A DNA stretch of 64,000 bases from VGLO01 sp964599285 (GCA_964599285.1 CAZREI010000001.1:1-64000), one strand, 5' to 3'. Counted from the stretch's first letter, positions 16,165-25,021 are shown. Numbers and translations are program-made. The notes: generated by a model not told the origin, from the letters alone.

Positions 16165-16218
16165 AATCCAACCGTACTCCAAATTTAGAAGCTTCTAAAT
16201 TTGGAGTACGGTTGGATT
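16165..16218. repeat. Perfect palindromic repeat (family R3), copy 1
   Basis: AACCGTACTCCAAATTTAGA and its exact complement meet at AAGCTT. A second copy lies at 20834-20877. Both are intergenic, just past terminators. Confidence 0.9.
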
Positions 16219-16240
16219 TTCTCATTTTACCGGGCAAAAA

Positions 16241-16855
16241 TTAAAATCCGAGCGTTTCGTTAACAATTATCACTTTCACTTTTCGTTGGGTAAAGGTACC
16301 TTCGCGCTTGAAAATTACTATCTTTGATGGATAGGTATGGACATTGTGTCGTTCCATCATGCGTTTGTCTTCCAAAGGAATCACATGGTCTTGCAATCGC
16401 TTCATTCCTTCATCCAAATTAGTCACGATTTTTTGGGCGCCGACGACAAAAATCACATTTGGCGAAGTAAAAACCACGTGAGGCAATTGGCTGCCGCTAT
16501 TGGAAGCAACGATAAACTCGCCGGTTTGTGATAAAGCGTGCACACTGCCCAAGTAGTAATCCGACAGCGCCGATTGTTTTCGCAAAACAACTTGCTTGGC
16601 CGGATCTTTTTCTGCCAGGATGGCCGCGTGCAAGTTGTTCCATTGGTGCGATCCGGATTTTAAATAATCCACAAAACCGATTTGCTCCAGCGTCACCGAA
16701 GCGCCGTTCATCACCGATGCACCAGTAGGAATCAGCGATTTTATTTTTTCCAAAGCTTCTTTGCTGGTTTGAACAAAAATTCCCTCCACGTTATTGGCCG
16801 CCAAATTTTTTATGGTTTCCTCAATGGTTTCTTGGTTTGCTAAAGTTGTGTACAT
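16241..16855 (-). CDS. LUD-domain (LutC/YkgG-like) protein
   Basis: 204 residues from the ATG at 16855 (MYTTLANQETIEETIKNL). IPTGASVMNGASVTLEQIG, ASNSGSQLP and FVVGAQKIVTNLDEGMKRL match the LUD domain seen in lactate-utilisation LutC and related proteins. There is no lutA or lutB nearby, so the role is uncertain; stand-alone LUD proteins are frequent in CPR genomes. Confidence 0.85.
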   Translation of the reverse strand: MYTTLANQETIEETIKNLAANNVEGIFVQTSKEALEKIKSLIPTGASVMNGASVTLEQIGFVDYLKSGSHQWNNLHAAILAEKDPAKQVVLRKQSALSDYYLGSVHALSQTGEFIVASNSGSQLPHVVFTSPNVIFVVGAQKIVTNLDEGMKRLQDHVIPLEDKRMMERHNVHTYPSKIVIFKREGTFTQRKVKVIIVNETLGF

Positions 16856-16975
16856 AGTTTTTATTTTTAATAATAATTGACTCAAGACATACAAGCATCT
16901 TATCGGATACTTGACTTTGAGTCAAATTTTAGTTAGCGCTGTTATTAGCACTGTTCGCTAATTACCTCATCCATC

Positions 16976-17054
16976 GTCATTGCGAGCCGCAGCGTGGCAA
17001 TCCAGACACATTCGCAATTTTGTAGATTAGCATGAGATTTGTAGATTTGCATTA
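16976..17054. repeat. Composite repeat: CATTGCGAG fragment plus R2 copy
   Basis: cgtcattgcgagccgcagcg at 16976-16995 belongs to the same family as 28498-28566 and 49164-49243. At 17010-17054 it is followed by a copy of the 45-bp R2 repeat (one substitution). Confidence 0.8.
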
Positions 17055-17106
17055 CCTATTATCAAATTAGTTTGACATTTGGGTAAATTCATTATACAAT
17101 CAAATC

Positions 17107-18408
17107 ATGAAAGATTCATCAACCCACAGTACCCAACCCCAGCAACATTCCTTTGCCGATCTTGGCATCGCCGAAAATATTTTGGAAGTTTTGCAAAAAC
17201 TAAATTTTACCATGCCAACGCCCATTCAGCACAAAGCCATTCCCATTGCCATTGAAGGCAAAGACGTGGTGGGTATTGCTCAAACCGGTACCGGAAAATC
17301 GCTAGCTTTTGGAATTCCCATGTTGCAGCGACTGATGAAAGCAGAGGTCCCGTGTAAGGGTTTGGTCATTTTGCCAACCCGCGAGTTGGCCATTCAAATC
17401 AATGAAACGCTGCTTAAAATTGGCCGCCCATTTGGTTTAAAAACTGCCGTACTTATTGGCGGCGCCAGTATGTATCAGCAGGTCAACCAAATCCGCCACA
17501 ATCCCCACGTTATTATTGGAACTCCCGGCAGAATTAACGATCATATCAAACAAAAAACGCTAAGCCTGCACGATGTTTCTATTTTAGTTTTAGACGAAGC
17601 CGATTGCATGCTTGATATGGGTTTTGCCCCGCAAATTAAGCAAATTTTGCTGTCGGTGCCGGCCAAACGCCAAACCATGTTGTTTTCGGCTACCATGCCC
17701 GACAGTATTATTAAGTTGGCTACCGGTTACATGAAGCTTCCTGTGCGCGTTGAGATTGCCAGGCAGGGAACCACTGCTGAAAAAGTGGAACATGAGTTAT
17801 TTTTTGTCAAAAAAGATTACAAGGTCCGTTTGTTGGAAAAGCTATTGCAAGAATACAAAGGCAGTGTTTTGGTTTTTTCGCGCACCAAATACGGCGCCCG
17901 AAAAATTTGCCACGACTTGCAAAAAAAGGGATTTGCTTCAGCCGAAATTCATTCCAACCGGTCGCTTGGCCAGAGAAGGGAAGCGCTGGATGGTTTTAAG
18001 GCCGGAAAATACCGGGTATTAGCGGCAACCGATATTGCTTCGCGCGGCATTGATGTTAAGGGCATTGAACTGGTGGTAAATTTTGATTTGCCTGAAAGTC
18101 CCGGGGATTACGTTCATAGAATCGGCAGAACCGGAAGAGCCGGCATGCCTGGCAAAGCCATTTCGCTGGTAACTCCCGAGCAAAAAGGCAAAGTCCGCGA
18201 AATTGAACGGTTGATTAGATCCACTATTCCTATTTCGCAAATGCCAGATTTGCCGCCGCAATTTACTGCCACCACACCACAGCAGCAAGCGGTTTATCAA
18301 AGAAACCAGACGTTTGGAAAGCAAGTAACACCAAACAATGACAGGCATCAAGCGCATCGGTATCAAAAACGCCCATACCAACAATTTAAGAAAAATGTTA
18401 ATAGGTAG
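17107..18408 (+). CDS. DEAD-box RNA helicase, RhlE/CshA-like
   Basis: 433 residues. All core motifs are present: Q motif (TPIQHKAIP), AQTGTGKS, PTRELA, GTPGR, LDEADCMLDMGF, SATMP and HRIGRTGRAG. The C-terminal 60 residues are basic and Gln-rich (YQRNQTFGKQ...YQKRPYQQFKKN), typical of RNA-binding tails. It unwinds RNA in ribosome assembly or mRNA decay. TATACAAT sits 8 bases before the ATG, again leaderless-type. Confidence 0.95.
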   Translation: MKDSSTHSTQPQQHSFADLGIAENILEVLQKLNFTMPTPIQHKAIPIAIEGKDVVGIAQTGTGKSLAFGIPMLQRLMKAEVPCKGLVILPTRELAIQINETLLKIGRPFGLKTAVLIGGASMYQQVNQIRHNPHVIIGTPGRINDHIKQKTLSLHDVSILVLDEADCMLDMGFAPQIKQILLSVPAKRQTMLFSATMPDSIIKLATGYMKLPVRVEIARQGTTAEKVEHELFFVKKDYKVRLLEKLLQEYKGSVLVFSRTKYGARKICHDLQKKGFASAEIHSNRSLGQRREALDGFKAGKYRVLAATDIASRGIDVKGIELVVNFDLPESPGDYVHRIGRTGRAGMPGKAISLVTPEQKGKVREIERLIRSTIPISQMPDLPPQFTATTPQQQAVYQRNQTFGKQVTPNNDRHQAHRYQKRPYQQFKKNVNR

Positions 18409-18430
18409 CGCAGATAATGCTACACACTTC

Positions 18431-18456
18431 ACTCCTATACACCGGTGTATAGGAGT
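18431..18456. terminator. Palindrome between convergent genes, likely terminator
   Basis: ACTCCTATACACC/GGTGTATAGGAGT followed by ATTTTT. The ACTCC...GGAGT ends resemble palindromes in the group I intron (1165-1190) and at 61210-61235. Confidence 0.7.
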
Positions 18457-18460
18457 ATTT

Positions 18461-19603
18461 TTATCGCGCTGATTTGTATCCGCCTTCAACTCCGTGGGGC
18501 GATAACACCATTTGCCATAGCTGGATGTTGCGAGCTCGGAAGGCTCCGGCGCAGGATAGTAAATAATATCGCCACATGCGGTAAAACGTTTGGCTGTATT
18601 GCTGGTAGGATTTTGGCTCACTGACGCCAAGGCTATGGCGGGCAAGCCAGGCAGTTTCAAAATTTTGGTGCCAGGCCATCAGGGTTTTGTCATAATCGGC
18701 GCCAAAGTTGTGCACGTCTTCAATAACAAATATTTTTTCGGCGGCACTGGCGATTTGCTTTAATGATGGCAACGATCCATTGGGGAAAATATATTTGGTC
18801 AGCCACGGGTCGCCGGCGCGGACGGTTGTGGCGCTTCCAATGGTGTGGAGCAAAAAGAGGCCATTGCCTCTAAGGCATCGCCTGGCAACTTGCAGGTAGG
18901 TTTTATAATTTTTGTATCCGACGTGCTCAAACATGCCAACGGAAACAATGTGGTCGAACTGTTCGTTAAGCTGGCGATAATCTTGCAGGCGAAATTCTAC
19001 CGGTAATCCCTTGCAAAGATTTTTGGCGTATGCCAACTGCTCTTTTGAAATGGTAATTCCTACAACGCTGACGCCATAATTTTCTGCCGCGTATTTGGCA
19101 AAACTTCCCCAGCCGCAACCAATGTCCAGAATTTTTTGGCCAGGTTGCAAGTTCAGTTTCCGACAGATCAAATCAAACTTGGCAAATTGAGCGGTATCTA
19201 AATCTTGCGCGCCTTTCCAATATCCGCAACTGTAAGCCATACTCGGCCCGAGCATTTTTTCAAAAAAATCATTGCCCAAATCGTAGTGCTTTTTACCAAC
19301 TTCAAAAGCGCGCTGGCTTGATTGCAAATTGAGCAAAGCCGCTTTCAGGTATTGCAAAATAAGCGGCAAGTCAAAGGTAACTTTTTCTTGCACGTTCGCC
19401 AAAAATAAACGGTAGAAAAACTGATCCAGCGCTTGGCATTCCCACCAGCCCTGCATGTAAGATTCGCCCAGGCCCAGCGATCCCTTGATTAAAACCGTAC
19501 GATAAACATCAGGATTTTTCACTTGCAAATCCCAAGGGTGCTGTCCGTTTATGGTAATGCCGGCCGGCGCTAGTATGTTTTTTATAAACGTTTTTGAATC
19601 CAT
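18461..19603 (-). CDS. cfa: Cyclopropane-fatty-acyl-phospholipid synthase family
   Basis: 380 residues. The N-terminal lipid-binding part has GLGESYMQGWWEC; the SAM site is LDIGCGWGSFAKYAAENYG near residues 165-184, followed by GITISKEQLAYA; HNFGADYDKTLMAWHQNFE near 305 is a conserved CFA block. It would transfer a methylene from S-adenosylmethionine to membrane lipid double bonds. Surprising in a lineage thought to import lipids. On the minus strand TATAAT is 4 bases before ATG: leaderless. Confidence 0.92.
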   Translation of the reverse strand: MDSKTFIKNILAPAGITINGQHPWDLQVKNPDVYRTVLIKGSLGLGESYMQGWWECQALDQFFYRLFLANVQEKVTFDLPLILQYLKAALLNLQSSQRAFEVGKKHYDLGNDFFEKMLGPSMAYSCGYWKGAQDLDTAQFAKFDLICRKLNLQPGQKILDIGCGWGSFAKYAAENYGVSVVGITISKEQLAYAKNLCKGLPVEFRLQDYRQLNEQFDHIVSVGMFEHVGYKNYKTYLQVARRCLRGNGLFLLHTIGSATTVRAGDPWLTKYIFPNGSLPSLKQIASAAEKIFVIEDVHNFGADYDKTLMAWHQNFETAWLARHSLGVSEPKSYQQYSQTFYRMWRYYLLSCAGAFRARNIQLWQMVLSPHGVEGGYKSAR

Positions 19604-19628
19604 TAAGATTATAGTACAATAAGAGTAT

Positions 19629-20018
19629 ATGTTTGGTCTACTGGCAAAAATATTTTTGGTGGCGTTTTTCCTTAATTTGCTCTATGAAATGCTTCATAGC
19701 GTTTTGTATAAAACGTGTTGGAAGGCAAGATTGCCCCGATACCTGTATTTAATTTTGAAAGGCGCGCTTTTTGATGGATGCGTCATAGTGATGATCTATT
19801 TTGTCAGTTACGCATTATTTCCAGCGCATTATCTTTTTATATTTTCTTTAACGAGTTTAGTGTTTGCGTATGGCTGGGAGCTGTATTCGCTTAAAGCAGA
19901 CAAGTGGGAATATACGCCAGCCATGCCCAAATTTTTTGAAGTTGGAATAACTCCCATAGTTCAGTTGGCCGCAACAGGACTTTTGGCTCTTTACATTGTG
20001 CAGCATTTTTTTGTATAG
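19629..20018 (+). CDS. Four-helix membrane protein, unknown
   Basis: 129 residues, four hydrophobic segments (3-22, 42-63, 66-88, 105-127). Contains YEMLHSVLY and a conserved-looking YGWELYSLKADKWEYTPAMP. Divergent from the CFA synthase gene with both promoters in a 25-base gap, so they may be coregulated. No function assigned. Confidence 0.7.
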   Translation: MFGLLAKIFLVAFFLNLLYEMLHSVLYKTCWKARLPRYLYLILKGALFDGCVIVMIYFVSYALFPAHYLFIFSLTSLVFAYGWELYSLKADKWEYTPAMPKFFEVGITPIVQLAATGLLALYIVQHFFV

Positions 20019-20033
20019 TAACAGAAACGCGAT

Positions 20034-20140
20034 ACCAATAATACTAATCCGTTACGCCCACGGGCGTAACGGCCATACCAATAATACTAATGCTTTTCGC
20101 ATTCGTATCATTGGTATGAATATTGGTAAATTGGTATCAT
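20034..20140. repeat. Gene-flanking palindrome of ATACCAATA/TATTGGTAT words
   Basis: Two tandem ataccaataatactaat units with a central CGTTACGCCC/GGGCGTAACG palindrome, then inverse words up to the FKBP promoter. Confidence 0.8.
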
Positions 20141-20148
20141 ACTAAATT

Positions 20149-20763
20149 ATGGAAGAAACAACTCAAAACAATCCGCCGCAAGTTAGTCAGCCGATGCCAC
20201 CCAATCAATCGCCTCAAGCTCCGCAAAGTCCGCCGCCACAATATGGTTATGGCAAGCGGCCCTGGTGGCAATGGTTGATCATCTACATTATAGTTGGGGC
20301 AATCGCTTACGGGCTGGTATATTATTTTTTCATCGCCAATAACGGGACCAGCAATTATAGTTCGCAGGAAAATCAGCAAAATTATCAAAGTCCGTCGGTA
20401 AGTGTTGAGCCGACTAATAACGCACTACAAAATATGAAAATAGAAACAGTAAAAGAGGGGACCGGTGAAGGCGCAAAAGTCGGCGACACGGTTACCGTAA
20501 ACTACACCGGCACGCTGGAAAACGGAACTAAATTTGATTCCAGTTTAAACCCGGGCCGCACGCCTTTTGAATTTACGCTCGGTCAAAATAAGGTGATACA
20601 AGGCTGGGAGCTTGGGGTCTTGGGCATGAAGGTTGGCGAAGAAAGAAAACTGACCATTCCGCCGGAGTTGGGGTATGGCGCAAACGGCGTGGGCAACATT
20701 ATCCCACCCAACGCCACGCTGATTTTTACCGTTGATTTGCTAAAAATCACACCAGCCAAATAA
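20149..20763 (+). CDS. Membrane-anchored FKBP-type peptidyl-prolyl isomerase
   Basis: 204 residues: a Pro/Gln-rich cytosolic head, a membrane helix at about 42-65 (WWQWLIIYIIVGAIAYGLVY), a Ser/Asn linker, then an FKBP domain at 100-204 with VNYTGTLENGTKFDSS, VIQGWELGVLGMKVGE and IPPELGYGANG. It accelerates folding of exported proteins. Leaderless-type start (CATACT then AAATT before ATG). Confidence 0.92.
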   Translation: MEETTQNNPPQVSQPMPPNQSPQAPQSPPPQYGYGKRPWWQWLIIYIIVGAIAYGLVYYFFIANNGTSNYSSQENQQNYQSPSVSVEPTNNALQNMKIETVKEGTGEGAKVGDTVTVNYTGTLENGTKFDSSLNPGRTPFEFTLGQNKVIQGWELGVLGMKVGEERKLTIPPELGYGANGVGNIIPPNATLIFTVDLLKITPAK

Positions 20764-20782
20764 TCAAATTGGCAAAGTGAGA

Positions 20783-20815
20783 AAAAATATTCCTTTAAAA
20801 GGAATATTTTTTTTG
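20783..20815 (+). terminator. Terminator
   Basis: AAAAAATATTCC/GGAATATTTTTTTT after the FKBP gene. Confidence 0.85.
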
Positions 20816-20833
20816 AAAAATGTTGATTAGCCC

Positions 20834-20877
20834 ACCGTACTCCAAATTTAGAAGCTTCTAAATTTGGAGTACGGTTG
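20834..20877. repeat. Perfect palindromic repeat (family R3), copy 2
   Basis: Same 42-base palindrome as 16165-16218 (ACCGTACTCC...GGAGTACGGT centred on AAGCTT). Confidence 0.9.
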
Positions 20878-20955
20878 TCGGTCGGAGGATTTTTGAAAGG
20901 TTTGACGGTCGTGAATTTTTATGCTAGAATCTACCTTATGAATGTTATTTTTTAG

Positions 20956-21000
20956 ATTCGCAATTTTGTAGATTAGCATAAGATTTGTAGATTTGCATTA
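20956..21000 (+). repeat. 45-bp repeat R2 directly abutting the typA start
   Basis: The final A of the repeat is the A of the typA ATG at 21000, so the repeat supplies the whole immediate upstream region, including TAGATT/TAAGAT boxes. Confidence 0.85.
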
Positions 21001-22811
21001 TGACTAATATCAGAAATATAGCCATCATTGCCCACGTTGACCACGGGAAAACCACTTTAGTGGACGCGCTTTTGCGGCAGTCAAAAACCCAGATGAAAAA
21101 GGAAGTGGCTGAACAGGAAATGATTATGGATTCAAATGAACTGGAACGGGAGCGGGGGATTACCATTTTTTCCAAGAACGCGGCGGTCCAATATGGTGAC
21201 ATTAAAATCAATATCATTGACACACCGGGCCACGCCGATTTTGGCGGAGAAGTGGAACGTGTTTTGAATATGGCCGATGGCTGTCTGTTGTTAATTGACG
21301 CCAAGGAAGGGCCGATGCCCCAAACCCGTTTTGTCTTGAAAAAAGCGCTGGAAATGGGTCACAAAATCATCGTGGTTATCAATAAAATTGACAAAGCTGG
21401 GGCGCGGCCGCAGTGGGCATTGGAAGCAACGCTGGAATTATTTTTGGAACTTGGCGCGGGAGACCACTCGCTGGATTTCCCAGTCATTTATGCGTCGGGT
21501 CGCGATGGCCTGGCCGGATCAGAACCAGACTTAGCAAAAATGCAAGATATCACACCGATTTTTGATTCTATTGTGCGACACATTCCGGCGCCGATTGTGG
21601 ATTCCCAAAAACCGTTGCAAATGCTCATTACGTCTATCACACCGGATAATTTCAAAGGCAGGCTGGCTATTGGCAGAATTTACAGCGGCACTATTAAGGC
21701 CGGTCAGGAAATCGCGCACATCAACCGCCAAGGCCAAACCAAAAAATATCGGCTGGTTTCTTTGATGACATTCTTGGGCCTTGGAAAAATAGAGGCACAA
21801 GAAGTAGAAGCGGGAGACATCGCCGCCATCGCCGGCATTGCCGACGTAACCATTGGCGAAACTATTGCCGACCCGGAAAATCCCAGCGCCTTGCCATTAA
21901 TTAATATAGAAGAGCCGACCATCAAAATGACTTTCATGGTCAACGACAGCCCATTTGCCGGAAAGGAAGGGCAGTTTTGCACATCGCGACAAATTCGGGA
22001 ACGACTGTTTAAAGAACTGGAAACTGATGTGGCCTTGCGCGTGGAAGAAAGTGGTGCCAGCTGGATTGTGTCGGGTCGTGGCGAATTGCACTTGGCTATT
22101 TTAATTGAACGGATGCGCCGCGAAGGCTATGAATTTTCGGTTTCGCGCCCGCAGGTAATTACCAAAGAGATAAACGGCCAACAGCTGACGCCCTACGAAA
22201 AAATATTTATTGAAACACCCGAACAATACCAGGGCGCGGTGATGCAAAAGTTGGGAACACGAAAAGGCGAAGTCAAAGAAATGAAAATCCACAATGGAAT
22301 TTCGCTTTTGGAATTTATCATTCCTACTAAGGGTTTGTTTGGTTATCGGAGTGAATTTTTAACCGACACTAAAGGGCTTGGCATCATGAACGCGTCATTT
22401 CATCAGTATTTGCCTGACCCGGGAAACTGGAAGGATCGAGCCAACGGATCGCTGGTGGCCAGCGAATCAGGCGTGACCAACCACTATGGGTTAATTAACG
22501 TGCAGGATCGCGGTGTGCTCTTTTTAAACCACGGCATTGAGGTGTATGAAGGCCAGGTGGTGGGGCAGAATTCGCGCAGTGAAGACATTCGAGTGAACGT
22601 GTGTAAAACCAAACAGCTTTCCAATATGCGGTCAAAGGGAGAAGGCAGCGATGAGCATTTCAATACGCCAAAAACCATGGGACTGGAAGACGCGCTGGAA
22701 TACATCGGCGACGACGAACTGGTGGAAGTGACGCCCAAAAATGTTAGGATAAGAAAAATGTATTTGACGGAGATTGCCGAAAAACAGGCTAAACGTCAAG
22801 AGAAAAGCTAA
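21000..22811 (+). CDS. typA: Translational GTPase TypA/BipA
   Basis: 603 residues, full-length. IAHVDHGKTTL (10-20), RERGITI, DTPGHADFGGEV and NKIDKAGA are the GTPase motifs; EF-G-like domains III and V and the family-specific C-terminal domain (residues about 480-600) are present. It acts on ribosomes in assembly and stress adaptation. The initiation region is a dispersed repeat rather than a normal leader. Confidence 0.96.
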   Translation: MTNIRNIAIIAHVDHGKTTLVDALLRQSKTQMKKEVAEQEMIMDSNELERERGITIFSKNAAVQYGDIKINIIDTPGHADFGGEVERVLNMADGCLLLIDAKEGPMPQTRFVLKKALEMGHKIIVVINKIDKAGARPQWALEATLELFLELGAGDHSLDFPVIYASGRDGLAGSEPDLAKMQDITPIFDSIVRHIPAPIVDSQKPLQMLITSITPDNFKGRLAIGRIYSGTIKAGQEIAHINRQGQTKKYRLVSLMTFLGLGKIEAQEVEAGDIAAIAGIADVTIGETIADPENPSALPLINIEEPTIKMTFMVNDSPFAGKEGQFCTSRQIRERLFKELETDVALRVEESGASWIVSGRGELHLAILIERMRREGYEFSVSRPQVITKEINGQQLTPYEKIFIETPEQYQGAVMQKLGTRKGEVKEMKIHNGISLLEFIIPTKGLFGYRSEFLTDTKGLGIMNASFHQYLPDPGNWKDRANGSLVASESGVTNHYGLINVQDRGVLFLNHGIEVYEGQVVGQNSRSEDIRVNVCKTKQLSNMRSKGEGSDEHFNTPKTMGLEDALEYIGDDELVEVTPKNVRIRKMYLTEIAEKQAKRQEKS

Positions 22812-22899
22812 TCAACGAATAACGAATTACTTGCGAATTTGCGAATGGTGTCGTTGTGCGTATTCGAAAATTCGTACACAATTCGCTATTCGTTGATAG
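22811..22899. repeat. Palindromic repeat R5 with ATCAACGAATAACGAATT ends, copy 1
   Basis: ATCAACGAATAACGAATTAC at the left and AATTCGCTATTCGTTGAT at the right, with inner TGCGAATT/AATTCGTA words. Further copies at 23755-23877 and 24451-24538. Confidence 0.85.
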
Positions 22900-22928
22900 T
22901 TCGGATCTTTTACAACGGAGGTGTCATC

Positions 22929-23177
22929 GTGAAATTTTTGCAGTGGCTCCTTGGCTGGCACCGGAAGGTTGATCGTGCGATTACTACCTCGCACTACCAA
23001 CGCTTTAGGAGAGAATTGATTGCTCAAAACCGATTCAACGACATCAGTGAAGTGGAAGAAGACATCCAATGCCGGTATGTCGTATTAAAACGCATGTCTC
23101 CATTTGTCAACGACTGGGACTTAAAAGAGGCCCGCAAGCTTTTGAAAGAAAATGGTATTCGCCAAAAAATCCCATAA
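22929..23177 (+). CDS. Small hypothetical protein with GTG start
   Basis: 82 residues from GTG 22929, preceded by CGGAGGTG at 8-9 bases. Basic and helical (FLQWLLGWHRKVDRAITTSHYQRFRRELIAQ), no known domain. Has its own terminator. SD-bearing class. Confidence 0.55.
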   Translation: MKFLQWLLGWHRKVDRAITTSHYQRFRRELIAQNRFNDISEVEEDIQCRYVVLKRMSPFVNDWDLKEARKLLKENGIRQKIP

Positions 23178-23205
23178 CCGTTGCTAAAAGGAAAGGCAGC
23201 GTCAA

Positions 23206-23236
23206 AGAGGAAGCACGCCAACTTCCTCTCTTTTTT
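23206..23236 (+). terminator. Terminator
   Basis: AGAGGAAG...CTTCCTCT followed by TTTTTT. Confidence 0.85.
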
Positions 23237-23262
23237 ACAAAAAGTGGTATAATGGAAACAAG

Positions 23263-23364
23263 TTATCAGTTGAAAGTTTAGAGGTTTAGTTTTAAAAAGT
23301 TCTTAGTTTTCGAAAAACTAAGAACTTAAAAACTACAACTTGAAACTTAAAACTAAAAACTATT
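23263..23364. repeat. Gene-flanking palindrome, AAGTTCTTAGTT/AACTAAGAACTT type
   Basis: The core AAAGTTCTTAGTTTTC/GAAAAACTAAGAACTT and the tail taaaactaaaaactattatg resemble 13084-13183, again ending at the start of a membrane protein gene. Confidence 0.8.
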
Positions 23365-23748
23365 ATGGAGATTGTAAACTTTTTAGCGCAATTTTGGGGG
23401 TTTTCGCTTATCATTGTTTCGCTGGCATTTTTGATAAAACCTAAGCACGTAGAGAACATTTTGACGTTGGTAGAAGATACAAAAAATGAACTGGTCTTCG
23501 GTATCTTAAATGTGATGCTGGGAATCGCCCTGATATTATGGTATAACGTTTGGGACAGCAGCTGGAGAGTCATTATCACCATCTTGGCTTGGTTGATACT
23601 GGTCCGGGGAATCGTGTGCCTGTTTTTCCCAGAGGTAATTAAAACTGGCGCGGCAAAAGTAAAGAGCCACAAAGAATGGGTTTCCTACGCGCTGGTGGTA
23701 TGTATTATTATAGGATGCTTGTTGGCTTACCTTGGCCAGACGTTCTAA
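23365..23748 (+). CDS. Four-helix membrane protein, unknown
   Basis: 127 residues with hydrophobic segments at 5-24, 46-61, 68-90 and 105-122. Looks like a small integral membrane protein of the DUF2065/DUF308-like size, but no motif is decisive. It shares its type of upstream palindrome with the 13184 gene. Confidence 0.6.
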   Translation: MEIVNFLAQFWGFSLIIVSLAFLIKPKHVENILTLVEDTKNELVFGILNVMLGIALILWYNVWDSSWRVIITILAWLILVRGIVCLFFPEVIKTGAAKVKSHKEWVSYALVVCIIIGCLLAYLGQTF

Positions 23749-23754
23749 TATTTC

Positions 23755-23877
23755 ATCATCGAATAACGAATTACTTGCGCTGGATGTTCGGTTGAACATC
23801 CTCCTCGCAAGTGCTTTTCGAATAACGATGTCGTCACATATTCGTAAATTCGTACACAATTCGTTATTCGTTGATAA
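23755..23877. repeat. Palindromic repeat R5, copy 2
   Basis: CATCGAATAACGAATTACTTGC...ACAATTCGTTATTCGTTGAT, with an extra inner palindrome GATGTTCGGTTGAACATC. Ends at the msrA start. Confidence 0.85.
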
Positions 23878-24458
23878 TGAATGAAATGAATCAAACTATT
23901 GTTTTTGGAGGTGGATGTTTTTGGTGCACCGAAGCGGTTTTTAAAATGCTCAAAGGCGTAATTTCCGTGGAGCCCGGATATGCCGGCGGCCACACCGAAA
24001 ACCCGACGTACGAAGAAATCTGTGGTGGTGGAACTGGACACGCCGAAGTTATTAAAATAGAATACGATTCAAATGTTGTTTCTCTGGAAACGCTTTTGAC
24101 AGTGTTTTTCGCCACGCACGATCCGACCACCAAAGACAGGCAGGGAAACGATGTGGGCCCGCAATACAGGTCAATTATATTGTGCGACCCCGCTGAGCGG
24201 GATCAGGGTCCGCTGAGCGGACCGACAAAGCCCAGTCAAATAGAAATTGCCAAGAAATTTATTGAAGATCTGAATAATTCCAACGAAAAAGGTGCGCCAA
24301 TAGTAACCGAAGTTAAGACGCTGGAAAAATTCTATCCGGCCGAAGACTACCATAAAAATTATTATCAAAACAACAAAAACCAATCGTACTGCCAGGTAGT
24401 GATAAATCCCAAACTAAAAAAAGTACAAGAAAAATTCGCAAACTTAATCAACGAATAA
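23877..24458 (+). CDS. msrA: Peptide methionine sulfoxide reductase MsrA with in-frame palindromic insertion
   Basis: 193 residues from the ATG at 23877 (a 23886 start is equally possible). GGGCFWCTEAVF holds the catalytic Cys at about 14; EPGYAGGHTENPTYEEIC and GHAEVIKIEYD follow; DPTTKDRQGNDVGPQYRS and the C-terminal EDYHKNYYQ are typical. It reduces methionine-S-sulfoxide. After QYRS(I), where the family has a residue run like xFYHSEEQ, this protein has ILCDPAERDQGPLSGPT (about residues 101-118), which is the translation of repeat R1. The frame is kept. Confidence 0.95.
   Translation: MNEMNQTIVFGGGCFWCTEAVFKMLKGVISVEPGYAGGHTENPTYEEICGGGTGHAEVIKIEYDSNVVSLETLLTVFFATHDPTTKDRQGNDVGPQYRSIILCDPAERDQGPLSGPTKPSQIEIAKKFIEDLNNSNEKGAPIVTEVKTLEKFYPAEDYHKNYYQNNKNQSYCQVVINPKLKKVQEKFANLINE
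24177..24228 (+). repeat. GC-rich double-hairpin repeat R1 inside msrA
   Basis: TATTGTGCGACCCCGCT GAGCGGGATC then GGGTCCGCTGAGCGGACCGAC. The intergenic members at 45815, 46849, 58866, 59682, 61239 and 62179 have the same two hairpins. Here the copy is translated. Confidence 0.9.
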
Positions 24459-24538
24459 CGAATTGTGTACGAATTTACGAATGTGCACAACGTCGTCGTC
24501 ATTCGCAAATTCGCAAGTAATTCGTTATTCGCTGATAC
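24451..24538. repeat. Palindromic repeat R5, copy 3
   Basis: ATCAACGAATAACGAATTGT...AAGTAATTCGTTATTCGCTGAT; overlaps the last codons of msrA. Confidence 0.85.
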
Positions 24539-24547
24539 TATTAAAAT

Positions 24548-24913
24548 ATGGACGAAAAAGAATTAAAACAAAAACTTACACCCGAGCAATATAAGGTTTT
24601 GCGTCAAAAGGGGACGGAGGCGCCGTTTTCGGGCAAGTACGTCCACAAAAACGCCGATGGAACCTATGTTTGCATGGTTTGCGCCAATCCGTTATTTACT
24701 TCGGATGCGCAGTTTGATTCCGGTACTGGCTGGCCAAGTTTTGACAAAGCCATTGATGGGTCGGTCATTTACAACCAAGACGGTAATCGGATAGAAATTC
24801 TGTGCGCCAAATGCGGCTCGCACCTGGGACATGTGTTTGATGACGGTCCCACCAAAACCGGCAAGCGCTACTGCATCAATTCCGTGTGTCTTGATTTAAA
24901 ACCAAAGACGTGA
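24548..24913 (+). CDS. msrB: Peptide methionine sulfoxide reductase MsrB
   Basis: 121 residues. Zinc-binding pairs CMVC and CAKC are present, with GTGWPSFDKAI and the catalytic RYCINS near residue 112. It reduces methionine-R-sulfoxide, complementing MsrA directly upstream. The two are separated only by an R5 palindrome. Confidence 0.96.
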   Translation: MDEKELKQKLTPEQYKVLRQKGTEAPFSGKYVHKNADGTYVCMVCANPLFTSDAQFDSGTGWPSFDKAIDGSVIYNQDGNRIEILCAKCGSHLGHVFDDGPTKTGKRYCINSVCLDLKPKT

Positions 24914-25021
24914 ATCTGGAATCTTATATCTAGAAGCTGGAATGGAATACAAAATAGTGAGTCTGAATGGCAACTTTTTTCGGTTTGCGCCGATTTTTTT
25001 ATTGTTTCATGTTCCATGAAC

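Noticed and set aside
24177..24228. Frameshift or assembly error in msrA
   Set aside because: The frame is maintained through the insert and the insert matches a repeat family found intact elsewhere.
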